A stretch of 13,089 bases of DNA from an uncultured Atopobium sp. (GTDB lineage: Bacteria > Actinomycetota > Coriobacteriia > Coriobacteriales > Atopobiaceae), in the NCBI GenBank assembly GCA_947252455.1, contig CAMXVQ010000033.1, positions 1-13,089 of the forward strand, in the 5' to 3' direction. Each line of letters starts with the position of its first letter. Positions within the stretch are counted from its first letter, which is position 1. Positions 1 to 7,206 of this stretch are shown piece by piece. Below the pieces are notes generated by a model. That model saw nothing but the letters and a program-made list of their open reading frames with translations. It did not search any database and was not told where the DNA came from. The translations under genes were made by a program, and so were the position numbers.

Positions 1-1001
1 AGAACGCGGTTTCTGTCTTGATATGTGCCAATCACATAACCAAGATTGATAACCGCATTGTCAGGCGTTGTTTTCATGGTAAATTGTGTGAGCTTGGGCG
101 TAACACTCTTTTGAAGTTCAAGTTTGTTAGGAGCTTGTTGTGTGCGCTCGTCTGCGTGCATAAAATGTTCGTTGATTTTATTAAGCATGGCATCTATGGA
201 TAAGTTGCCATACAAAATGGTGTAGCTATTATTAAGTTTGTAATGACGTGCATGTGCGTCTAAAAATGCCTCATAGCTTAAATCGGGGATATGGTTAATA
301 TCGCCCCCAGACACATATTTATAGCAGGTATCGGGGAATAACGCCTCGTTGAGCTTGTGATAAGCCATGGTATCGGGGTTGGATAGGCTTCCTCGCATTT
401 CGTTCAGAACAACTCCGTTATACGAAAATGGACTTTGCGGGTCTTGCGCTTCAAGATGCCAGCCTTCTTGTTCAAAAATATGAGGTTCATGGTAAATATT
501 GGGGTGCAAAACCGCATCTAAATAAATATCGGTGAGGTTCATGAGATCTTTTTGGTTGGTGCTTGACACCGGGTAGATGGTTTTGTCGGGAAACGTCATT
601 GCATTTAAAAACGTTTGCATGCTGGTTTTAAGCAGGTGAACAAAGGGCTCCTTAACACGATATTTTTGCGAACCGCAAAGTACCGAGTGTTCAAGTATGT
701 GAAATACTCCAGTTGAGTCTGTGGGAGGTGTCTTAAAACCAATGGTAAACGACTTATTATTATCGGCGCATGCAATCCAAAGTGCACGAGCTTTAGAGGG
801 CTTGTGGGTAAATATATATGCGTATCCGTTTAATTCGGAAAGCTCTTGTACGTCTATAACCTCAAAATTATGATGGGTTGTTCCAACAGTAAGCGCAGCT
901 ATTGGCTGTGTAAAATCTTGTACGCTCTGTTGTTCGTTCAAAGGGGCATCCAATATATTTTGATGGTTGGCAGCGTGATTGTGTGCATGAATGGTATGCA
1001 T
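1..1001 (-). CDS. M16C zinc metallopeptidase, presequence-protease-like (partial, C-terminus outside window)
   Basis: The 333 visible codons start at ATG 999-1001, preceded by AAGGAG with a 5-base spacer. An in-frame TAA lies four codons upstream of that ATG, and the next Met is at residue 128, so this start is well supported. The inverted zinc motif HILEH is at residues 101-105 (H101 and H105 ligands, E104 general base). The third ligand is probably E201 in VVLNEMRG; the 96-residue H105-E201 spacing matches plant and human PreP as I recall them. Other family blocks visible are FLNAMTFPDKTIYPVSS (131-147) and FEQEGWH (176-182). Known role of the family: an ATP-independent clamshell protease that degrades peptides within a closed chamber; full proteins are near 950-1000 residues, so about two thirds is missing. 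No signal peptide is seen, which suggests a cytoplasmic enzyme. The N-terminus is unusually His-rich. The family call is firm, the substrate unknown. Confidence 0.93.
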   Translation of the reverse strand, partial: MHTIHAHNHAANHQNILDAPLNEQQSVQDFTQPIAALTVGTTHHNFEVIDVQELSELNGYAYIFTHKPSKARALWIACADNNKSFTIGFKTPPTDSTGVFHILEHSVLCGSQKYRVKEPFVHLLKTSMQTFLNAMTFPDKTIYPVSSTNQKDLMNLTDIYLDAVLHPNIYHEPHIFEQEGWHLEAQDPQSPFSYNGVVLNEMRGSLSNPDTMAYHKLNEALFPDTCYKYVSGGDINHIPDLSYEAFLDAHARHYKLNNSYTILYGNLSIDAMLNKINEHFMHADERTQQAPNKLELQKSVTPKLTQFTMKTTPDNAVINLGYVIGTYQDRNRV

Positions 1002-1220
1002 GTGCACTCCTTATCGAATGTATGTTTTGAAGTTATTGTACAGGATTGCCAAGCATACCGCCGATTATTCGTGAACCTCACATATGAATGTTGTGAAGGT
1101 CGATAAAAGTTTGAGTAAGCGGGCAAACACTACGATATGTTTATAAACGTGTTCATATAAAAAATTTTGTATAAAATACGCGCTTAGTGTTTGGGAGCGG
1201 AGTGCGCATAAGAGGAGGAA

Positions 1221-2225
1221 GTGTTGAATCGTCAGAGTGTGAATGCTGTATCAGAGCATGTAGAAGAACATCAGTCACATGGTTGGCGTCTCTTGTGTAC
1301 ATCATCTTATAAAGATAAATTACAACCCGCGTTTATGCGTTTTAAAGCACAACATCAACTGGCGTATGGTATCGTGCTTACGCTTTTAGGCGGAAGTCTT
1401 TGGGGCATGAATGCAACACTTTCTAAAGTTATTATGGATACCTATGCAGTAAGTCCGATGTGGCTTGCCTGTGTGCGCGAAATTTTTACCGCAATATTGT
1501 TTTTAAGCCTTGCCAATAGGCAAACGCCACGTCAACTGCGCGACGCGCTTCACTCAAAACATGCGCTCATCATGATGGCTGTGATGGCATTTGATGTAAT
1601 TTTGCTTTCTCAGGTGTCATATCTTGAGGCAATTTTTTGGACCAATTCGGCAACTGCCACTATTTTGCAAAATCTAGGCGTGGTTTTAGTTATGCTCTAT
1701 GTCTGCGTTACCAATAAGCGCCTGCCACGCCGCCGTGAAGCGTGGGGCTTATGTTTAGCTGTTGTTGGCACGTATTTTATTTCAACAGGTGGTGATCCAA
1801 CACAGCTTAAGCTCCCACTTGAGGGTCTTGCATGGGGCATGTTGTGCGCAACTGCAGCTGCGATTTTGGCAATTCAGCCAATTAAGCTTATGAACCGTTA
1901 CGGAAATTTTGTAGTAAATGGCCTTGCATTTTTATGTGCAGGTCTTATGCTTGCATGTTATGTGCAACCGTGGAATTCTATTCCTCATTTTGGGGTAACG
2001 GGATCGCTCTATCTTGTTTTTACGGTTGTTTTAGGAACGTTTGGAGCGTACGCGCTCTTTCTTGAAGGTGTTAAAGAAGTTGGCTCGGTTAAAGGCGTTA
2101 TGTTAGGAACAAGTGAGCCGCTTGCCGCAACAATTTCAACTGCGCTTGTAATGGGTACGATGTTTTCACCTGGCGAGCTATTTGGCTTTGCACTTATTAT
2201 TATCATGGTGTTCTTAACTGCATAA
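1221..2225 (+). CDS. EamA/DMT-family membrane transporter
   Basis: A 334-residue integral membrane protein with about ten hydrophobic segments in two homologous halves, as in EamA (drug/metabolite transporter, RhaT-like) proteins. The first segment carries the typical GGSLWGMNATLSK block (residues 57-69). The second half has LEGVKEVGSVKGVMLGTSEPLAA (about 283-305), matching the conserved EP-containing helix of the family. Substrate cannot be deduced; relatives export amino acids or metabolites. The start is ambiguous: AGAGGAGG (1211-1218) sits 2 bases before GTG 1221 and 5 bases before TTG 1224, so the in-frame TTG is an equally good or better initiator. An ATG at 1335 lacks a ribosome binding site. 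The first 45 or so residues are hydrophilic, a longer N-terminal tail than usual. It is transcribed alone and converges on the secreted-protein gene at 2438. Confidence 0.9.
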   Translation: MLNRQSVNAVSEHVEEHQSHGWRLLCTSSYKDKLQPAFMRFKAQHQLAYGIVLTLLGGSLWGMNATLSKVIMDTYAVSPMWLACVREIFTAILFLSLANRQTPRQLRDALHSKHALIMMAVMAFDVILLSQVSYLEAIFWTNSATATILQNLGVVLVMLYVCVTNKRLPRRREAWGLCLAVVGTYFISTGGDPTQLKLPLEGLAWGMLCATAAAILAIQPIKLMNRYGNFVVNGLAFLCAGLMLACYVQPWNSIPHFGVTGSLYLVFTVVLGTFGAYALFLEGVKEVGSVKGVMLGTSEPLAATISTALVMGTMFSPGELFGFALIIIMVFLTA

Positions 2226-2362
2226 GCTTTGTGGATCTGCTTGTAAAACATAAACACATGCAAAAACAAAAACGTCAAAGAGAAGCCGTATAAAACAGCA
2301 CGCTTCAAGATTAGGCTGATCAAAGCACTGTTCATAGCTGTCCAAAACAGAAATCCTGAGTT

Positions 2363-2411
2363 CAAAAACACCCCTTAATTTGAGCGTAAGCATACAAATT
2401 AAAGGGGTGTA
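2363..2411 (-). terminator. Rho-independent terminator of the secreted coiled-coil gene
   Basis: Inverted repeat with arms 2368-2382 (ACACCCCTTAATTTG) and 2395-2410 (one extra A bulged), a 12-base loop, and on the minus strand a run of five T directly after the stem (plus-strand A-run 2364-2368). It lies 28 bases past the stop of the minus-strand gene ending at 2438. On the plus strand the stem is followed by AGTATTGC with no T-run, so it is a weak candidate for ending the convergent transporter transcript. Confidence 0.82.
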
Positions 2412-2437
2412 GTATTGCTATCGGATGTTATTAACCG

Positions 2438-3493
2438 CTATATACGGCTCATTTCTTCGCTGCAACGGCTGTACCAAAAATCAGCATTAGGCGGGCAGTA
2501 TTTACGCGCTGCAGAAGGGGTAAGTCCTCCGCCATATCCTCGTGCGAGGCCTGAAACATGTGCTCTAATAGCTGTGTCCCAGTCGCCCCAGCTTGCATTG
2601 CCCCAGCCCCAAGCATTATGTGGTCTAAAACAGCACGCACCTTTGGAGCTTTCGACCATAGAGATTGCAGGAGACCAGCGAGGATCAACGCCGCTATCCC
2701 ATGCTGCTTCGGCAAAGGTTTTGCCATGTCCTGCAAGAGGAGAGCCGCTTAAATATGAATTGATACGCCCTGCCCATTTAGCAACAAATGAATCGCGGTC
2801 GCTACTCATATTTACCTGCGATAACGGTGAAGTTGGCGCGTCTACCGTAACGGTATTACCCGATGTTGTGGTAAACGTTGAACCTTCGGCTTCACGAGCT
2901 TTTTCTTCGGCGGCTTTTGCGGCAGCCGCTTCGGCTTCTGCACGTGCAGCAGCTGCTTGTTGAGCGCGTGTACGTGCCTCTATTGCCTTATTCATGGTTG
3001 CCGATGCATCCGCAACTGCTTCGTCTTTTGCTTTCTTATCTTGCTCAAGCTCTTTTTGCGTGTTTTTAACATCGTTAACAGTTTCAAGTAACTTGCTGAC
3101 TGCATCATTATTTTTTGTTTGAATAATATTTAGGTACTGCATGAGCGATATAAAGCTGTTAAAATCAGGTGCCGATAAAAGCATCTCAAGCAAGGACGAT
3201 CCCGACTTACTCATTCTGTACATGGTACGAATAGAAAGCGCCGCCTGAGCTTTAAGCTCGGGTAATTGCTGCTGCAGCTCTTGCAACTTTGCATTATTTT
3301 CCTGAACGTGCTGCTCTGCTTCGGTTGCTTGTTCTTGTGCTTGTCGTAAGGCTTCTGCCGATTGTTCCACCTCTTGTTGTAGCTGCTCAATTGTGCCGTC
3401 ATCAGTTTGATCTGCAAATACCATACATGTAGATGAACAAATGACACAAACAGACAACAATACAGAGACAAAACCATGCCGTGCTTTATGCAT
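2438..3493 (-). CDS. Secreted coiled-coil protein with lysozyme-like C-terminal domain (putative peptidoglycan hydrolase)
   Basis: 351 residues from ATG 3491-3493, chosen because AGGAG lies 9 bases upstream; an in-frame ATG 9 codons earlier (3518-3520) has no ribosome binding site and sits in a hairpin. A signal peptide (basic start, hydrophobic 8-25, probable cut after VFA at residue 27) directs export. Residues 33-205 are a long Gln/Glu/Ala-rich coiled coil of the PcsB/RipA N-terminal type, including an RTMYRMSKSGSSLLEMLLSAPDFNSFI block (89-115) common to such regulators. After a Thr-rich linker (205-230), residues 235-351 look like a lysozyme/glucosaminidase fold: WSPAISMVESSKG with candidate catalytic E281, then NAWGWG (293-298). 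Four cysteines (C287, C288, C333, C344) could form disulfides. Inferred role: cell-wall cleavage during division or separation, with the coiled coil as control arm. The exact bond cleaved is not determinable. Confidence 0.85.
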   Translation of the reverse strand: MHKARHGFVSVLLSVCVICSSTCMVFADQTDDGTIEQLQQEVEQSAEALRQAQEQATEAEQHVQENNAKLQELQQQLPELKAQAALSIRTMYRMSKSGSSLLEMLLSAPDFNSFISLMQYLNIIQTKNNDAVSKLLETVNDVKNTQKELEQDKKAKDEAVADASATMNKAIEARTRAQQAAAARAEAEAAAAKAAEEKAREAEGSTFTTTSGNTVTVDAPTSPLSQVNMSSDRDSFVAKWAGRINSYLSGSPLAGHGKTFAEAAWDSGVDPRWSPAISMVESSKGACCFRPHNAWGWGNASWGDWDTAIRAHVSGLARGYGGGLTPSAARKYCPPNADFWYSRCSEEMSRI

Positions 3494-3513
3494 TGTGATG
3501 ATCTCCTGTAACT

Positions 3514-3535
3514 CCGGCATTTGAATTGATGCCGG
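3514..3535 (-). promoter_or_regulatory. Hairpin in the 5' leader of the secreted hydrolase gene
   Basis: Perfect 7-bp inverted repeat CCGGCAT (3514-3520) / ATGCCGG (3529-3535) with an 8-base loop, ending 7 bases upstream of the AGGAG that serves the start at 3493. It is too far from a T-run to be a terminator. It may be a leader hairpin or operator; only the inverted repeat is seen, the role is inference. Confidence 0.45.
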
Positions 3536-3655
3536 CTCACTCTAGTTCACTATATCTGTTGCAGTTTTGCGAATTTCTATTTTACCTTAAATATGTTATT
3601 CTCATCTACTTTCCATGTGAGCATGGACATTATATGGAAGTTTATATATGAATAT

Positions 3656-4117
3656 CTACTTAATAACAAGCGTATCGCATTTGGGATATCTGACTAAAAA
3701 CGTAGAAATTGAGCCCAAAAGTGCATATTTAATCGAAGAAAGTCCGCGCGCACCGCAGATAATTAAATCGGGGTTAACTATATCGAGCATGTCTTCTTTA
3801 AGTGTTTCACGAATACGACCTGCGCGAATGATTACACGTACGTTTTGAATGTCTTTATCTGCTTTGAGAGTTTCTACCTGCTTGGCTATTGAAGACTTAA
3901 AGCCTTCTTCTAGGCCCTGCAAAATATCGGCAGGATATGTACTTGCAGTTTCGAGTGCAGACGCGTCTATAACATGACCAATAACCAATTCAGCATGGTA
4001 GTTACGTGCAAATTCGGCAGCTTTTTGGAGTACGTAATCTTGATGCTCACATCCATCAAGCGCCACAAAGATGGTTGAGTAGCCAAGTTTTTCTTGAGCG
4101 GTTTCTTGGACAGACAT
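3656..4117 (-). CDS. Universal stress protein (UspA family, ATP-binding type)
   Basis: 153 residues, the normal single-domain Usp length, starting at ATG 4115-4117 behind TAAGGAGG with a 4-base spacer. The N-terminal strand STIFVALDG (14-22) carries the Asp (D21) typical of the nucleotide site. The C-terminal part holds G-2x-G-9x-G-S: G122, G125, G135, S136, the ATP-binding signature of the MJ0577-like branch. These proteins act in the cytoplasm as dimers that bind ATP or other small ligands during stress and stasis; the precise role here is unknown. The gene stands alone, divergent from uppP across a 193-base gap and 162 bases upstream of the co-directional secreted-hydrolase gene. No T-tailed terminator follows it, so read-through into that gene is possible. 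Confidence 0.93.
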   Translation of the reverse strand: MSVQETAQEKLGYSTIFVALDGCEHQDYVLQKAAEFARNYHAELVIGHVIDASALETASTYPADILQGLEEGFKSSIAKQVETLKADKDIQNVRVIIRAGRIRETLKEDMLDIVNPDLIICGARGLSSIKYALLGSISTFLVRYPKCDTLVIK

Positions 4118-4310
4118 ATATCCTCCTTAACTGTGCAACTAACCATGTATGGATATACTGGTCATGAGATGCTATTCTTGTGGGCAAGTTTATATGATTC
4201 TAAGCGTTTTTTGTGTCACATTTTTGTTAACGGTAAAAATCGTTCTGTAAAAGTTATGCTAAAGCAAGCAAATTAGCACTATAAGGTACTACAAATATAT
4301 AAGGAGTATC

Positions 4311-5213
4311 ATGTCTGCCATTATTGAGCTTTTAAAAGCACTATTATTTGGAATTGTTGAAGGCATTACCGAGTGGCTTCCCATCTCTTCAACAGGTCAT
4401 ATGCTTTTACTCGAAAAATTTGTAGTTCTTGATGTGTCGCCAGCGTTTTGGCACATGTTTTTGGTGGTTATACAGCTTGGTGCCATTTTAGCGGTGTGCG
4501 TGTCATTTTTTAAGGAGCTTAACCCATTTGCTTTTGCACTCACCAAGGCGCAGCGAAATTCCATTTGGGCTATGTGGGCAAAAATTATAGTTGCTTGCAT
4601 ACCTGCAGCGGTTATAGGTATTCCTTTGGACGATTGGATGGATGAACATCTTGGAAGTCCGTTTGTGATCGCCGCCGCGCTTGTTGTATACGGTGTTGTG
4701 TTTTTGTGCCTCAAAGATTCGCAGAGCGATCTTTCTGTGCGCACTGCTAAACATGCAAAAGTTGAGTCGCGTGAGTTGCAAAAGCGTACGTTTTTAGATA
4801 AACGTGTTACAACGCAGACTATGGATACATTGAGTTGGAAACAAACCATTGGAATTGGATGTTTTCAGGTGCTTTCTATTATTCCAGGCACTTCACGGTC
4901 TGGTTCCACAATTATTGGCGCGCTGCTCATGGGCTGTTCGCGCAGTGTTGCCGCGCAATTTACGTTTTACTTAGCAGTTCCTGTTATGGTAGGAGCATCC
5001 GCATTGCGCTTGGTAAAGTTTTTCATAAAGGGAAATACGTTTTCGGCTATGGAAGCATCTACGCTGATAGTAGGCTGCTTGGTGGCATTTTTAGTGTCTA
5101 TGGCTGTTGTTAAGTTTCTTATGAGCTATATTAAACGCCACGATTTTTCGCTTTTTGGTTGGTATCGAATTATGCTGGGTATTTGTGTTGCTGTGTATTT
5201 TTGGCTTATGTAA
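4311..5213 (+). CDS. uppP: Undecaprenyl-diphosphatase (UppP/BacA)
   Basis: Integral membrane enzyme that removes one phosphate from undecaprenyl diphosphate, recycling the C55 lipid carrier for peptidoglycan and other wall polymers; overexpression of the family gives bacitracin resistance. Both signature loops are intact: EGITEWLPISSTGH (residues 17-30, with E17, E21, S26, S27, H30) and PGTSRSGST (192-200, with R196). About eight hydrophobic segments fill the remainder. It has 300 residues versus about 270 in typical relatives; the difference is a hydrophilic Lys/Arg-rich loop around residues 135-175. Start at ATG 4311 is set by AAGGAG (4301-4306) with a 4-base spacer. It is a single gene with its own upstream region, divergent from the stress-protein gene, and 300 bases separate it from the ABC operon. 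Confidence 0.97.
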   Translation: MSAIIELLKALLFGIVEGITEWLPISSTGHMLLLEKFVVLDVSPAFWHMFLVVIQLGAILAVCVSFFKELNPFAFALTKAQRNSIWAMWAKIIVACIPAAVIGIPLDDWMDEHLGSPFVIAAALVVYGVVFLCLKDSQSDLSVRTAKHAKVESRELQKRTFLDKRVTTQTMDTLSWKQTIGIGCFQVLSIIPGTSRSGSTIIGALLMGCSRSVAAQFTFYLAVPVMVGASALRLVKFFIKGNTFSAMEASTLIVGCLVAFLVSMAVVKFLMSYIKRHDFSLFGWYRIMLGICVAVYFWLM

Positions 5214-5513
5214 TTCGGCCGATTATATACAAAACATGCATAATTATACCATAAAATATGTTAAATTTTGTATCTAAATTCATAATTATTACGTGTTCAT
5301 GTAGGTCGTGTGAGTTTAACGTTTCAGGTTAGAAAAATTATGGGTCTGAGCGCACGGATACAATATTTGTCAGGTACTATAGGTAACCACATACGCCGTA
5401 ATCGTTGTGTGCCTGCATATTTGCGCGCATAACGGTCGTATATAAGTATTCGTAACGCTTTGTTGTAGGTTTGGGATACAAGCCTATAGATGTAAGCAAA
5501 AGGAGGTAGCAAT
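5214..5513 (+). promoter_or_regulatory. Intergenic leader region upstream of the amino acid ABC operon
   Basis: No gene is seen in these 300 bases on either strand. The first 80 bases are very AT-rich and contain a spaced repeat ATACAAAA / TTTTGTAT (about 5227-5274), plausible as promoter or terminator territory. The last 115 bases hold two hairpins: 5401-5412 with 5425-5436 (12 bp including three G-U pairs, 12-base loop) and 5464-5473 with 5479-5488 (10 bp including two G-U pairs, 5-base loop). The AAGGAGG for the binding-protein gene begins 11 bases after the second hairpin. A possible promoter TTGTAG (5463-5468) - 16 bases - TATAGA (5485-5490) overlaps the second hairpin; if it is used, that hairpin would not be in the transcript. 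I do not recognise a known riboswitch or a tRNA here. Confidence 0.4.
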
Positions 5514-6485
5514 ATGGCGTTTTCGTTATTCAACACTTCGGTCACAAGACGACAAGCTCTTCGCTTAGGTTTGGGCGGAGCATGTTGTTTGGTTGGATTA
5601 TCTCAAGCAGCCTGTACACCACAAGATGTTGCTCCCTCACAAGAACAGCCAACAGTTAAAGGTATCGATAAAGAAGCATTTGACGCGCTTATTGCGCAAG
5701 GTCCTGTGGCTTCGCAAGCCGATATTGACAAAAGCACATGGGCAAGCCAGGTGGCAAAAGCACAAAAGCTTCGCGTTGGTGGCGTAAAAACTTCTATTCT
5801 ATTTGCATCTCTTGACGAAGCCGATGGGAAAATTCGTGGTTTTGATGCAGGTTTGGTTTCATTGCTTACGCGCTATGTCTTAGGTGATGAGTCAAAGAGC
5901 GATCTTACCTTGGTTACGTCTAATACGCGTGAGTCTGTTCTTCAAAACGAGCAGGTTGATGTTGTATTTGCAACGTATTCCATAACGGATGCTCGCAAAA
6001 AAGCTGTGTCATTTGCTGGCCCTTATTATTCTACGCAACAAGGGATTATGGTTGCTCAGTCCAACACTACAATTAATGGGTTGTCCGATCTTGCTCAGAA
6101 AAACGTTGCCGCGCAGTCGGGTTCTACAGGCCCTACGATTTTAGAGCAGCTTGCGCCCGAGGCAAAAGTTCAAGAGTTTACTACCGACGAAGAGGCCCGA
6201 AATGCACTTTCGCAAGGTAGAGTAGACGCCTATGTTATTGATGAAACTATGCAACGTGGTTCAATTGTTAGAAATCCAGGCAAATACAAGCTGGTAGGAG
6301 AGTCTTTTGGCCCGGTTGATTATTACGGCATTGGACTTCCTCTTAACAGCGATGGTGTTGATTTTGTTAACACGTTCCTTAAAAAGGTTGAAGATGCTGG
6401 TTTATGGGCAGAACTATGGAAAGTTGCAATTGGCAACCGCACCGAGGCTACCAAAGTGCCTACTCCACCTTCAATAGGAGTATAG
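5514..6485 (+). CDS. Amino acid ABC transporter substrate-binding lipoprotein (glutamate-type)
   Basis: 323 residues, family SBP_bac_3. The N-terminus combines a twin-arginine-like TRRQALRLGL (11-20) with a lipobox ending QAAC (31-34), so the mature protein is probably a lipid-anchored Tat substrate starting at C34, on the outer face of the membrane. Ligand-site family motifs are present: GFDAGL (109-114), SITDAR (156-161, R161 expected to bind the alpha-carboxylate), FAGPYY (167-172), QSGSTG (201-206) and VIDETM (241-246, D243 expected to bind the alpha-amino group). This pattern is that of glutamate/glutamine/aspartate binding proteins, but specificity is inferred only. Start ATG 5514 follows AAGGAGG with a 7-base spacer. 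It leads a four-gene importer operon; a 61-base gap before the first permease is common where the binding protein is made in excess. Confidence 0.93.
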   Translation: MAFSLFNTSVTRRQALRLGLGGACCLVGLSQAACTPQDVAPSQEQPTVKGIDKEAFDALIAQGPVASQADIDKSTWASQVAKAQKLRVGGVKTSILFASLDEADGKIRGFDAGLVSLLTRYVLGDESKSDLTLVTSNTRESVLQNEQVDVVFATYSITDARKKAVSFAGPYYSTQQGIMVAQSNTTINGLSDLAQKNVAAQSGSTGPTILEQLAPEAKVQEFTTDEEARNALSQGRVDAYVIDETMQRGSIVRNPGKYKLVGESFGPVDYYGIGLPLNSDGVDFVNTFLKKVEDAGLWAELWKVAIGNRTEATKVPTPPSIGV

Positions 6486-6546
6486 GCTCGTAAAGATACG
6501 CCTTGTTAAGTTATAGCATCGTACAGTTGTTCATAAGCGAGGAATA

Positions 6547-7206
6547 ATGGGATTTCAAGAATTATGGGCTACGTATGGTTCGATGTATCTAATGGCGTGG
6601 ACAGTTACTATGAAGATGGCACTTATTTCGTATGTAAGTGCCACTCTTCTTGGATGCATTGTTTCGATTATGCGTATAAGCCCTATTTATCCACTGCGTT
6701 TAACAGGGGATGCGTACGTACATATATTTCGTAATATACCTGCAATTTCTTTACTTGTTATTGTGGTTTATGCTCTTCCAAATTTAAAGATTATTTTGCC
6801 GTATGACGCTTGTGTTATGGTAACGGCAGCACTCATTGGCGCAGCATTTGCTTCGGAAAATATTATGACAGGCATCAATACCATTGCATTAGGTCAAATC
6901 GAGGCAGCTCGCTCACTTGGCTTTACGTTTATGCAGAGTTTAAGGGCTGTTATTTTGCCCCAAGCGTTGCGTTCGTGCGTGCTTCCTATGACTAATCTTT
7001 TGATTGCACTGATATTAACTACGGCAATTGCTTCTCAGGTGCCGCTAGTTCCGCAGGAGCTTACCGGACTGGTTTCCTACATTAACACGCGCGCCGTAGG
7101 TGGAGTTGCTGCATTTGCCATATCCGCCTTTGGCTACGTCTCCGCTTCAATTGTGGTTGCGTATGCAGGAAATAAACTGGACAGGATGGTGAGAATTAAA
7201 CGATGA
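6547..7206 (+). CDS. Amino acid ABC transporter permease, first subunit (GluC-like)
   Basis: 219 residues with about five membrane segments, typical of the HisM/GlnP permease family. The EAA loop that docks on the ATPase is at residues 119-139 (EAARSLGF, then I-LPQ). A block HIFRNIPAISLL (59-70) matches the conserved F-R-P motif of the family (usually FRGTPLLVQL), with N and I in place of G and T. It begins at ATG 6547 behind GAGG with a short spacer, and its TGA overlaps the ATG of the next permease by four bases (ATGA), a sign of translational coupling. It should form the membrane channel as a heterodimer with the product of the gene at 7203. Confidence 0.93.
   Translation: MGFQELWATYGSMYLMAWTVTMKMALISYVSATLLGCIVSIMRISPIYPLRLTGDAYVHIFRNIPAISLLVIVVYALPNLKIILPYDACVMVTAALIGAAFASENIMTGINTIALGQIEAARSLGFTFMQSLRAVILPQALRSCVLPMTNLLIALILTTAIASQVPLVPQELTGLVSYINTRAVGGVAAFAISAFGYVSASIVVAYAGNKLDRMVRIKR

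Noticed and set aside
1150..1177. Possible plus-strand promoter for the EamA gene (TGTTCA, 16 bases, TAAAAT)
   Set aside because: The -10 is fair but the -35 is poor; several overlapping AT-rich alternatives exist.
2226..2371. Hydrophobic minus-strand reading frame starting at GTG 2371
   Set aside because: Its supposed start and ribosome binding site are the stem and T-run of the terminator, and its 3' part is antisense to the transporter gene.
2415..2963. 182-codon plus-strand frame with Ala-rich end
   Set aside because: Lies antisense within the secreted coiled-coil gene, has no ribosome binding site, and its composition is the mirror of the Ala-rich coiled coil.
3612..3627. Small inverted repeat TCCATG/CATGGA after the stress-protein gene
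   Set aside because: Six base pairs with no following T-run; too weak to call a terminator.
4189..4219. Possible minus-strand promoter for the stress-protein gene (GTGACA, 19 bases, TATAAA)
   Set aside because: The spacer is too long and the region is AT-rich enough to give such matches by chance; not strong enough to list.
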